From: a virus
Virus record (IMG/VR): IMGVR_UViG_3300025009_000417
Coordinates: 1 to 20,227 of that record
Length of the DNA stretch: 20,227 nt
Strand: one strand, 5' to 3'
The position numbers and the translations under genes were made by a program. Below the pieces are notes generated by a model that saw only the letters and a program-made list of their open reading frames with translations, was not told the DNA's origin and searched no databases. Every line of letters starts with the position of its first letter. Positions within the stretch are counted from its first letter, which is position 1. Positions 1 to 5,541 of this stretch are shown here, piece after piece.

Positions 1-2
1 AC

Positions 3-140
3 GATTTTAGCGGGCAGGAAATAATCGGAAACATTACGGCTTTCAAGAAAAATAACCGTGGACGTTTGCAGCAGCTTGATAACCAAGAAATTTATGACGC
101 GCTTGAAAAAGTTGAAAAATTAGCATTAGGGAAAAAATAA
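3..140 (+). CDS. C-terminal end of an unrecognised phage protein (5' partial)
   Basis: Reading frame 3 is open from the window edge to a TAA at 138-140 and encodes 45 residues ending in ALEKVEKLALGKK. The fragment is charged and probably helical at its end (EIYDALEKVEKLAL). The start lies outside the window. It reads in the same direction as the genes that follow and stops just before a block of tandem hairpins. No family motif is visible, so no function is assigned. By position it belongs to the early region of the phage. Confidence 0.6.
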   Translation, partial: DFSGQEIIGNITAFKKNNRGRLQQLDNQEIYDALEKVEKLALGKK

Positions 141-144
141 AGAA

Positions 145-216
145 TGGCGTACTGCCTGGAACAGTACGCTACTTCTCCCGCCCGGTGGGGAGTTACCCTC
201 GTTCTTCCCGCAGGGT
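145..216 (+). ncRNA. GC-rich stretch of three tandem hairpins (possible structured RNA or compound terminator)
   Basis: Three inverted repeats follow one another in 72 bases. The first pairs GCGTACTG (147-154) with CAGTACGC (162-169) around a 7-base loop and can be extended by a G-U and a T-A pair. The second pairs CTCCC (175-179) with GGGAG (188-192). The third pairs ACCCT (195-199) with AGGGT (212-216) and is followed by TTTAATTAAAA. The block is much richer in G and C than its surroundings. It could be a compound terminator or attenuator for the gene ending at 140, an mRNA-processing element, or a small RNA. The T-tract is short, so termination is not certain. A 26-codon frame (144-224) also runs through it but looks incidental. 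Confidence 0.5.
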
Positions 217-239
217 TTAATTAAAAGAGAAAAGATTGT

Positions 240-440
240 ATGCCGATAGATTATAAAAAATATCCAACAGACTGGAAAGAACGCCGGGAACGGATTCTGA
301 AACGTGCGAAAAATAAATGTGAGTTTTGCGGGACATTAAACGGTGATTTTGGTTATCGCGATAAAGACGGGAAGTTTTATTCATACAAAATAATTGCGGA
401 TGCCCTGGATAGAGGTGCGGTTAACGATTTATTCGAATAA
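240..440 (+). CDS. Truncated HNH endonuclease-like protein (N-terminal zinc-knuckle part only)
   Basis: This 66-residue product opens with MPIDYKKYPTDWKERRERIL and then KNKCEFCG, with C27 and C30 as a CxxC pair. Small phage HNH endonucleases commonly start this way. In that family a conserved His/Asp segment and a second Cys pair with the catalytic His follow. Here the protein stops after ADALDRGAVNDLFE, so the HNH core and second zinc ligands are missing. The next gene begins 15 bases downstream and no continuation of the domain is visible. It is therefore probably a decayed or remodelled HNH gene that cannot cut DNA by the normal mechanism. Alternatively it could be a small single-knuckle binding protein. 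The upstream ribosome-binding site is weak. Confidence 0.6.
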   Translation: MPIDYKKYPTDWKERRERILKRAKNKCEFCGTLNGDFGYRDKDGKFYSYKIIADALDRGAVNDLFE

Positions 441-455
441 AAATTTGGTGTAAAA

Positions 456-827
456 ATGATTGACAGAACACAGTTTATAGTTGAGCTAAGAAATTTTTCT
501 TCCGCCGAAAGACCGGTAACAGCGCGGGCTTTGTTTAACAAGCACGGCAGACCCGGGGAAAAGGTTGAAGATTACCAGCGAACAATTGCGCGTTTTGCCC
601 GTGAGATTCAAACAGAACAGTTTGAGTTATCATTTTTAAGCAAACCACAAAAATTAATCTTCTCTTGCAACGAGGGGTATTATGTAGCTAAAACCCGGCA
701 AGAAGCTGAAAAGGGATTGCGGTATTATCAAGAAAAACTTTATGAAATGCTGAAGCAAAGAAGCAAGCTGAAAAAGGTAATTAATCTAACCTATCCTGAA
801 GAAGCGCAAACAACAATGTTTCAATAA
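456..827 (+). CDS. Small phage protein with possible winged-helix fold and clamp-binding-like tail
   Basis: The 123-residue protein is basic. Its central segment LIFSCNEGYYVAKTRQEAEK is followed by a long helix (GLRYYQEKLYEMLKQRSKLKKV). That pattern resembles small phage proteins with a winged-helix wing and 'GYY(I/V)A' strand, often found in replication/recombination regions. This assignment is from memory of the pattern and not from a search. The last six residues, QTTMFQ, resemble the beta-clamp-binding motif QxxLF or QLSLF. The gene starts at ATG 456, 15 bases after the HNH fragment, and the next gene follows 22 bases on, so the three probably share a transcript. A role in phage DNA replication or recombination is inferred. 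Confidence 0.6.
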   Translation: MIDRTQFIVELRNFSSAERPVTARALFNKHGRPGEKVEDYQRTIARFAREIQTEQFELSFLSKPQKLIFSCNEGYYVAKTRQEAEKGLRYYQEKLYEMLKQRSKLKKVINLTYPEEAQTTMFQ

Positions 828-849
828 AATAATTTAAGGAAGAACCACA

Positions 850-1524
850 ATGAAAGAATTTACTAAAAGTTTTTTGGTCCCGCTAACCGACGCGGAAAGA
901 ATTGAACTCGGCAACGAGCTTGCTGAAAAAAGAATGCTTATGGCTCAATTGGTAGAAAAGAAAAAATCCATTATGGAAGATTATAAAAAACAGATTGACG
1001 GACTGGACGCTGAAGTTCTTGCAAAAAGCAGAATGATTAAATCCGGCAAGGCTTCAAAAGAAATTAATTGTTATGTAGTTTTTGATGATCCCGCAAAAAA
1101 CAAAAAATCATATTACCGTGCCGAAAGTGATGAACTATTCCCAAATGAATTAATTGAAATTGTTGATATGACTCCTGAAGAAATCGGCGATCCAAACCAG
1201 CTAAACGCTTTTGTGTCCGAAGAATCGGAAGATCAGCCGTTAAATTATTTCCTAAATATTTACGGTTTTGATCCAAACGTTATTGAGTATGAAGAAAAAG
1301 AAGTTTTTGTTGCAAGCAATCCTTCAGACTTGGAAGAACACGACATCCCGGAAGGGGAAATTGATAAAGTGCAGGGCTGTTTGTTGGTTAAAAGTTCTCA
1401 CGAAGCAATTAAGGAAATATTCAGCAATTTTTCCTTTATGCACAAACTTATGACTGACTCAAAAGGTGTTTTTTGGTATGCTTTTCCTGCTCTCCCAAAC
1501 AGCGAGACTGAAGGAAATTATTAA
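850..1524 (+). CDS. Conserved-type phage protein with N-terminal coiled coil, function unknown
   Basis: The product has 224 residues. Residues about 13-62 are strongly helical and charged (ERIELGNELAEKRMLMAQ and onward) and probably form a coiled coil. A short beta-like segment around EINCYVVFDD (71-80) comes next, then IVDMTPEEIG near 104-113. Small phage early proteins often combine a helical hairpin, a Cys-containing strand and an 'MTxEE' ending. This one continues for roughly 110 further residues that I do not recognise. The ATG at 850 is preceded by AAGGAAG. No enzymatic motif is visible. It lies in a co-directional early cluster and its role is unknown. Confidence 0.65.
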   Translation: MKEFTKSFLVPLTDAERIELGNELAEKRMLMAQLVEKKKSIMEDYKKQIDGLDAEVLAKSRMIKSGKASKEINCYVVFDDPAKNKKSYYRAESDELFPNELIEIVDMTPEEIGDPNQLNAFVSEESEDQPLNYFLNIYGFDPNVIEYEEKEVFVASNPSDLEEHDIPEGEIDKVQGCLLVKSSHEAIKEIFSNFSFMHKLMTDSKGVFWYAFPALPNSETEGNY

Positions 1525-1578
1525 TTCAAACAACAGGAATGTTTGTGTTAAAAAATGTTGAATGTCACAAGCTGATTT

Positions 1579-1584
1579 AGGAGG
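1579..1584 (+). promoter_or_regulatory. Strong ribosome-binding site for a GTG start
   Basis: AGGAGG lies six bases before the GTG at 1591. It is the strongest Shine-Dalgarno match in the first 4 kb, and it supports the GTG over any internal ATG. Confidence 0.75.
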
Positions 1585-1590
1585 TAAGCG

Positions 1591-1809
1591 GTGTATAAAA
1601 TTGATAAAAATATTCCAATCCCAGAAATAGAGAATAAAATAAAGGGGTTTAGGAAGCGAATTTATCCATTTAAGGAAATGGAAATAGGAGACAGCTTTTT
1701 TGTGCCAGGTAAAACCAACCTATCTTCGGTCGGTTCAAGTTTTTATAAATATATACAAAAAACGGGTAGAAAATATATTACAAGACGTCTCGTAGAAAAA
1801 AAATATTAG
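1591..1809 (+). CDS. Small conserved phage protein of the 'YPFxxMxxGDSFFVP' type
   Basis: The 72-residue product contains IYPFKEMEIGDSFFVPGKT, then a basic stretch ending GRKYITRRLVEKKY. The arrangement of a YP(F/W)xxMxxGDSFF segment followed by a G(R/K)K(F/Y)xTR segment recurs in many small phage proteins of unknown role. They may bind nucleic acid, given the basic C-terminal half. The start is GTG at 1591, chosen because a perfect AGGAGG lies at 1579-1584, six bases upstream. It is the last gene before the repeat-flanked accessory block. Its function is unknown. Confidence 0.7.
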   Translation: MYKIDKNIPIPEIENKIKGFRKRIYPFKEMEIGDSFFVPGKTNLSSVGSSFYKYIQKTGRKYITRRLVEKKY

Positions 1810-1857
1810 GCTGTAGGGTATGGAGAATTAAGTAAAAAATATTGGAGTGTGCAGAAA

Positions 1858-1869
1858 CGCAAGCTTGCG
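1858..1869. repeat. 12-bp perfect palindrome in the 1810-1958 intergenic region
   Basis: CGCAAGCTTGCG is fully self-complementary. It lies seven bases upstream of dispersed-repeat copy A. It has no loop, so as DNA it could be a dimeric protein-binding site. Otherwise the intergenic region from 1810 to 1958 holds only repeat A and the ribosome-binding site of the next gene. Confidence 0.45.
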
Positions 1870-1875
1870 CTGTGG

Positions 1876-1910
1876 ATAACGGGGTTGCAAATAAGCAGCG
1901 GCTGTTAGGT
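1876..1910 (+). repeat. Dispersed intergenic repeat, copy A (attC-like half site)
   Basis: ATAACGGGGTTGCAAATAAG continues as CAGCGGCTGTTAGGT. The first 19 bases are identical to copy B. Bases 1877-1899 match copy D except at two positions. Copy A ends in GTTAGGT, which fits the GTTRRRY core of integron attC sites. At about 35 bp the element is shorter than a normal attC, so this is resemblance only. It lies 49 bases before the next gene start. Confidence 0.6.
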
Positions 1911-1958
1911 ATTAACATGTAACATAATTAAATAACACGCTACGTGGAGAAAGGTTTT

Positions 1959-2819
1959 ATGTGTAAAGTAATTTGTTGGTTTTCGGGGGGCGTCACCTCA
2001 GCAGTCGCTGGTAAAAAAGCGTCTGAAATTTACGGGATTAATAATTGCCGTTTTATTATGATAGATACATTCAACGAGGACGAGGACACCTATAGATTCA
2101 AAAATGATTGTGAAAAATGGTATGGCAAGAAAATCGAAACAATCAGCGCAATACCAGAAAAATATAATAACATCGTTGAGGTTTGGGAAAAATATTTGAG
2201 CTTGAATGTTGCTCACGGGGCAATTTGTTCTTCGGAATTGAAAAGAGAAATTAGGAAAAGATGGCAGAAAGAAAATGAATACGATTATCAAGTGTTCGGG
2301 TTTGAGTTTACTAAGAAGGAATTTAATAGAGCGTTATCGTTGAGTATAAATTACCCGGAATCAAAGCCGATATTTCCTTTGCTTTTATTCGGTCTTGATA
2401 AAAAAAAATGTATAGAAATTTTACAAAATGCTGAAATAGAAATTCCAAGAACTTATAAACTGGGCTTCCATAATAACAATTGTTTTCAAACTGGATGCGT
2501 ACAGGGTGGCATCGGGTATTGGCAAAAAATGAAAGAAGAATTTCCAAATAAATTTTTATACATGGCAGATATTGAACATGATCTAACTAACCGGAAAGGC
2601 AAGCCGGTCACGATGCTGAAAGATCAAAGCAAGGCAGCTAAAATTAGCGGAAAAATAAATGTGTTTTTGAAAAAGCATCCAGATTATCCAGAGCTAAAAT
2701 CTCTTAACGATATGCCGAAATGTGAAGTTAAACCATTGTTTGAATGCAATGGCTTTTGCGGAATAAATGATTTGAATGACCAAAATAAAACGGAGTTAGA
2801 AATAAATTATGCCGAATAA
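1959..2819 (+). CDS. PP-loop ATPase of the phage 'PAPS reductase-like' family
   Basis: The product has 286 residues. The N-terminal strand ends in WFSGGVTSAVAGKKA (residues 7-21), an ATP-pyrophosphatase PP-loop of the adenine nucleotide alpha-hydrolase/PAPS reductase fold. Other marks are HGAICSSELKRE (86-97), GFHNNNCFQTGC (169-180) followed by VQGGIGYWQKMKEEFP, and a late Cys pair CNGFC (263-267). This order matches proteins common in phages annotated as PAPS reductase-like. Members probably activate a substrate by adenylation, and sulfate reduction has not been shown for them. C90, C175, C180, C255, C263 and C267 could bind metal or Fe-S. ATG 1959 is preferred over GTG 1944 because GGAGAAAGG (1946-1954) precedes it. 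The gene lies between repeat copies A and B. Confidence 0.8.
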   Translation: MCKVICWFSGGVTSAVAGKKASEIYGINNCRFIMIDTFNEDEDTYRFKNDCEKWYGKKIETISAIPEKYNNIVEVWEKYLSLNVAHGAICSSELKREIRKRWQKENEYDYQVFGFEFTKKEFNRALSLSINYPESKPIFPLLLFGLDKKKCIEILQNAEIEIPRTYKLGFHNNNCFQTGCVQGGIGYWQKMKEEFPNKFLYMADIEHDLTNRKGKPVTMLKDQSKAAKISGKINVFLKKHPDYPELKSLNDMPKCEVKPLFECNGFCGINDLNDQNKTELEINYAE

Positions 2820-2842
2820 AATCTTTTGTTTTTATGTTCTTC

Positions 2843-2942
2843 GCCAAATGTTAGTTGCTTTAAGCCGTCTGCTTGATTTGCTGGTTATAAAGCCGCCCAT
2901 TATTTGGCAATATCCTAAAACAAAAAGATGCGGCTTTATAAC
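2843..2942 (+). repeat. Two interleaved inverted repeats (possible pseudoknot or DNA cruciform) in the 2820-2994 intergenic region
   Basis: A perfect 13-bp inverted repeat, GTTATAAAGCCGC (2884-2896) and GCGGCTTTATAAC (2930-2942), encloses a 33-base loop. A second repeat, GCCAAAT (2843-2849) and ATTTGGC (2902-2908), places its right arm inside that loop. Both together would form an H-type pseudoknot. AAGCCG at 2862-2867 offers an alternative partner for CGGCTT at 2931-2936. The right arm overlaps repeat copy B. It could be a regulatory leader of the methylase gene, a terminator of the PP-loop gene, or part of a mobile-cassette end. No long T-tract follows. Confidence 0.6.
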
Positions 2943-2956
2943 GGGGTTGCAAATAA
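2938..2956 (+). repeat. Dispersed intergenic repeat, copy B
   Basis: ATAACGGGGTTGCAAATAA is identical to copy A over 19 bases, then diverges (CTTGCCGCC). It overlaps the right arm of the 13-bp inverted repeat and lies about 40 bases before the start of the methylase-like gene. Confidence 0.65.
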
Positions 2957-2994
2957 CTTGCCGCCAATAGTAAACATGAAAATGAGGTTTAATT

Positions 2995-3639
2995 TTGACA
3001 CAGACAACGAATAACACTGAAATAAAACGACCAGATGAAGCGGTCAATGTTGATTTGCTGGTTAGCCAGCCGACCCAGGAAAAGATAATACTTGATTTGT
3101 GTGGCGGAACTGGAAGCTGGAGCAAACCCTACTCAGATGCCGGGTATGACGTAAGAATAATCACTCTCCCGGAATATGATGTATTAACTTATTGCCCGCC
3201 GCATAATGTTTATGGAATTTTAGCAGCACCCCCTTGTGATCAATTCAGTATTGCAAGAGGTCATAAAAAGAAACGAGATATTAACGGAGCTTTAGAAATA
3301 GTAGACGCTTGTTTAAAAATAATTTGGCAATGCGAACCTAAATTTTGGGGTTTAGAAAATCCGGTTGGGATGCTGCGGAAATATTTAGGGAAGCCGCCGC
3401 TTACATTTGAGCCATTAGATTTTGGGGAAGATTATACAAAGAAAACTGATTTATGGGGTTATTACAAAACTCCTAAATTTAACCGGATTGAACAAAGCGA
3501 AGAATCTAAAATTTATCAAAAAATAAATCACATGCACAAACCACCGGCGGCGAAATTGTATCCGGGCACAACAAGAGCGGCTCGGCGGGCAATAACTCCT
3601 CAAGGGTTTGCGGAAGCATTTTACAAAGCTAATAAATAG
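2995..3639 (+). CDS. Short cytosine-C5-methyltransferase-like protein
   Basis: The product has 214 residues. DLCGGTGSWSKPY (34-46) matches the AdoMet-binding motif I. AAPPCDQFS (77-85) carries the Pro-Cys catalytic dipeptide of motif IV (C81). WGLENPVGML (118-127) resembles motif VI, with ENP in place of the usual ENV. The segment TKKTDLWGYYKTP follows. Motifs VIII-X and a target-recognition domain are not evident, and the protein is much shorter than typical bacterial C5 methylases. Phages carry many such short 'DNA cytosine methyltransferases'. A role in protecting phage DNA is inferred and the target site is unknown. The start is TTG at 2995, with GAGG at 2984-2987. The ATG at 2976 is in another frame. 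Confidence 0.75.
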   Translation: MTQTTNNTEIKRPDEAVNVDLLVSQPTQEKIILDLCGGTGSWSKPYSDAGYDVRIITLPEYDVLTYCPPHNVYGILAAPPCDQFSIARGHKKKRDINGALEIVDACLKIIWQCEPKFWGLENPVGMLRKYLGKPPLTFEPLDFGEDYTKKTDLWGYYKTPKFNRIEQSEESKIYQKINHMHKPPAAKLYPGTTRAARRAITPQGFAEAFYKANK

Positions 3640-3651
3640 AATGAGGACTGG

Positions 3652-3697
3652 CTAACGCAGTTGCGCATAAGCATTTTTTGAAAAGTTTTATAACGCC
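3652..3697 (+). repeat. Dispersed intergenic repeat, copy C (two partial units)
   Basis: CTAACGCAGTTGCGCATAAG (3652-3671) begins 12 bases after the methylase stop and shares the TAACG..GTTGCxxATAAGC layout with copies A and D. A second TATAACGCC (3689-3697) echoes the CTTTATAACG junction of copy B. It lies just before the GGAGG ribosome-binding site of the next gene. Confidence 0.55.
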
Positions 3698-3712
3698 AAA
3701 TGGAGGCTTAGC

Positions 3713-4183
3713 ATGATTAGGAAAGTATTAAAAACTATATCGGTAACATATTGTGATGTCTGCGGAGAAATATGTTACAGTTATTCAACACACAGACTAA
3801 CTGATGGTACAGAATATCATGCTTGCTCCAAATACCATGAAGGAATAAATAAAACATGTATGAATATTCTTTATGAAGGTCTGATCAATAAAAATTTTAC
3901 GCCGCATGTTCCGTTGCTTAATGAAAATATGCTTGATGCGTATGTTACTTTGCGCCCCAGCGTTCAGAAATTTGCCGAAGAAATGGAGCGCAAACTAAAG
4001 TTAAATGACCACAAAGGCGGTTGGATGGGAATGTCTCAAGATGAAATAATACAAGATATTAGAGAAGAAAATATTGAGTTGAGTATGGCTATAGCAAACA
4101 ATGATGTGAAAAATATTTTAGAAGAGTGCGCGGACATAGCTAATTACTTGATGATGCTTGCGGAAATATCGGCGTCAAAGTAA
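3713..4183 (+). CDS. Zinc-finger/MazG-like NTP pyrophosphohydrolase fusion
   Basis: The product has 156 residues in two parts. The N-terminal part has CDVC (C14, C17), then C21, C38, H42 and C49, which suggests a bound zinc ion. The C-terminal part (about 81-156) reads KLNDHKGGW (97-104 region), REENIEL (117-123) and EECADIANYL (137-146). EExxE followed 15 residues later by ExxD is the metal-binding signature of the all-alpha MazG/dUTPase-like NTP pyrophosphatase superfamily, which hydrolyses nucleoside triphosphates to monophosphates. In phages such enzymes may clear modified nucleotides or lower alarmone levels. The substrate here is unknown. GGAGG at 3702-3706 fixes the ATG. The stop codon overlaps repeat copy D. 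Confidence 0.75.
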   Translation: MIRKVLKTISVTYCDVCGEICYSYSTHRLTDGTEYHACSKYHEGINKTCMNILYEGLINKNFTPHVPLLNENMLDAYVTLRPSVQKFAEEMERKLKLNDHKGGWMGMSQDEIIQDIREENIELSMAIANNDVKNILEECADIANYLMMLAEISASK

Positions 4184-4203
4184 CGGGGTTGCGCATAAGC
4201 AGC
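4181..4203 (+). repeat. Dispersed intergenic repeat, copy D
   Basis: TAACGGGGTTGCGCATAAGC followed by AGC matches copy A over 23 bases with two differences (GC in place of AA). Its first three bases are the stop codon of the MazG-like gene. It closes the accessory block, since the following genes are on the other strand. Confidence 0.65.
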
Positions 4204-4260
4204 AGCCGTAATTGATAGATAAAAAATTGTTCTTTGATATTTTGAATTGACTTAACAAAA

Positions 4261-4292
4261 CAAAAAAGCAGACAGTAAAAGGCTGTCTGCTT
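4261..4292 (-). terminator. Rho-independent terminator of the minus-strand operon
   Basis: AAGCAGACAG (4266-4275) and CTGTCTGCTT (4283-4292) form a perfect 10-bp stem with a 7-base loop. Read on the minus strand, the stem runs directly into TTTTTTG (4267-4261), a classic intrinsic terminator placed 10 bases beyond the XRE gene stop. On the plus strand no T-run follows, so it mainly serves the minus operon. Confidence 0.9.
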
Positions 4293-4302
4293 GATGCGCT
4301 TG

Positions 4303-4506
4303 TTATTTTGCTTTTTGCCGGGAGTGGTGTTTTAATTTTCCTTGTTGCAAAAGTTTATAGAGGATGAGTAGTTGATTAGATGGATTATATTCTCCCGCTT
4401 CTAACTTGCTGACATAGTTTTGAGATGATAGCCCAAACAAATCAGCAAGCTGGGCTTGTGTAAGCCCAGCATCGAGACGGATTTGCTTGAGTTGTTTAGT
4501 TGTCAT
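4303..4506 (-). CDS. Small XRE-family helix-turn-helix regulator
   Basis: The product has 67 residues. LKQIRLDAGLTQAQLADLFG is the start of a Cro/CI-type (XRE) helix-turn-helix: TQAQLADLFG forms the first helix and turn, then SSQNYVSKLEAGEYNPS carries the recognition helix and the conserved LExG(E/R)xxP ending. The protein is essentially a bare DNA-binding domain with a basic tail (KLKHHSRQKAK). It is the last gene of a three-gene minus-strand operon and overlaps the preceding gene by 11 bases, so translation is probably coupled. A palindrome in the operon promoter is its likely operator, suggesting autoregulation. Whether it is also a lysogeny regulator cannot be told, because no integrase is in view. 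Confidence 0.85.
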   Translation of the reverse strand: MTTKQLKQIRLDAGLTQAQLADLFGLSSQNYVSKLEAGEYNPSNQLLILYKLLQQGKLKHHSRQKAK

Positions 4507-4915
4507 TTTTAACCTCGACTAACTTGTAAACTCTCTTGATCTCTTTATCGGTTTGCAAATACTTACGGATAGTTATCGTATCGTTATTAACCTCTACAGC
4601 AACGTCTGTATCGTTTGCATCGCTGCGGTATCCGGCTAACCAATCAAACTCACTATCATAAGCCCAAGTATTTATGCGTTTAGAGTTGGCGCCATCGTGA
4701 TAAGATTTATTTGCGACTGACATTAATAATCCATATTGTCTGCCGGTTAGCTCGTGGATTGCCATCTCCCATACTGAGGAGATATTATCCTCGATGTGTT
4801 TTATGGTTTGGTTGCCGTGATGTCCGTTGTAAAATTTAAGGGCAGCATTAAGCTTGCGGGTTGTGGGTAGTTGAGACTCTATAATATGTCCTCTACCGAT
4901 AATTTTAGTTGCCAT
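4496..4915 (-). CDS. Unknown protein, middle gene of the XRE operon
   Basis: The product has 139 residues and no recognised family. The central segment HELTGRQYGLLMSVANKSYH resembles a short helical motif I recall in small phage proteins found beside XRE genes, but I cannot name a family. The C-terminal half has beta-prone strands (VAVEVNNDTITIRKYL) and a charged end (VYKLVEVKNDN). No signal peptide or membrane segment is seen. ATG at 4915 is preceded on the minus strand by AAGGAG. It lies 26 bases after the first gene of the operon and overlaps the XRE gene, so the three are probably made together. Confidence 0.65.
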   Translation of the reverse strand: MATKIIGRGHIIESQLPTTRKLNAALKFYNGHHGNQTIKHIEDNISSVWEMAIHELTGRQYGLLMSVANKSYHDGANSKRINTWAYDSEFDWLAGYRSDANDTDVAVEVNNDTITIRKYLQTDKEIKRVYKLVEVKNDN

Positions 4916-4941
4916 TGTTCTTACTCCTTTTTTTTTGGTGA

Positions 4942-5541
4942 TTAAAAATTATGATCAAAATCATTAGCTATTTTATTTGCATCCGCAAGACTTGATCCGT
5001 TAAGCAATGCCTCTGCTGCTTTGTTTGCTTGATAACCAAAATTACTTGATGGGTCTCTGTTAATCCAATAAATATATTTTGCAGCCACCGGGTATTTGCT
5101 CTCAAGCTCTATAACTTTTTTCCCCGCTGCATCAACATCACCTTGATTACCACTGCCGATTGATGTCTGATATGCTCTCTCCATATAATTGCGGTTAACA
5201 TCAATTTGCTCTGAGCGATAATCATAAGCGGCTAACAACTCTGAGTAACCAGGTATTGCAGCATTTAGTTTTGCAAGTTTGTTAGCGGATTTTATAGACT
5301 CAATCTCACGGATAAAATTATTAACAGTCTCATAGTATTGTGTATCAATAGTAACTGGCTTGTCTAATAACATTGTCGGATAAGCTTTGCCAAGTTGCTT
5401 AACCATTACTGATTTGCTCAGGCGGATATAATCAGTTGTTTGGGTAAGGTTTACGGCCGGGACGCTAACTGTATAATTTGAGCCATCAAAGTTAATTTCA
5501 ACATCTTTTTCGGTTGGGGTTTTTACTGTTAAATTTTTCAT
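4942..5541 (-). CDS. Unknown protein, first gene of the XRE operon
   Basis: The product has 199 residues and no recognised family. The first 40 residues look beta-rich (VEINFDGSNYTVSVPAVNLT). A helical middle follows (YYETVNNFIREIESIKSANK) and an Ala/Asn-rich end (KAAEALLNGSSLADANKIAN). There is no signal peptide, transmembrane segment or catalytic motif. The start codon at 5541 has AGGAG (complement of 5548-5552) six bases upstream and sits about 50 bases downstream of the operon's -10 box, so it is the promoter-proximal gene. Its partner genes are another unknown protein and an XRE regulator. A moron-type (host-benefit or exclusion) role is possible but not shown. Confidence 0.65.
   Translation of the reverse strand: MKNLTVKTPTEKDVEINFDGSNYTVSVPAVNLTQTTDYIRLSKSVMVKQLGKAYPTMLLDKPVTIDTQYYETVNNFIREIESIKSANKLAKLNAAIPGYSELLAAYDYRSEQIDVNRNYMERAYQTSIGSGNQGDVDAAGKKVIELESKYPVAAKYIYWINRDPSSNFGYQANKAAEALLNGSSLADANKIANDFDHNF

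Noticed and set aside
144-224. A 26-codon frame starting ATG at 144
   Set aside because: It runs entirely through the three hairpins, has no clear ribosome-binding site and shows no family resemblance. RNA structure explains the composition better.
1064-1276. Minus-strand frame within the 850-1524 gene
   Set aside because: It is an antisense shadow of a longer co-directional gene, and no ribosome-binding site stands out.
2884-2942. A short inverted-repeat transposable element (MITE)
   Set aside because: The 13-bp arms are perfect, but no target-site duplication flanks them, and I saw no second copy of the element.
2832-3125. Minus-strand 97-codon frame
   Set aside because: It overlaps the methylase-like gene start and the intergenic inverted repeats, and its product has no recognisable features.
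1876-4203. Complete integron attC sites
   Set aside because: Only the left-half pattern repeats. Right halves with matching complementarity are missing or degenerate, the spans are too short, and no integrase is in view.
4261-4292. Bidirectional terminator serving the MazG-like gene as well
   Set aside because: The stem is followed by a T-run only on the minus strand. On the plus strand the sequence after the stem is GATGCGC.
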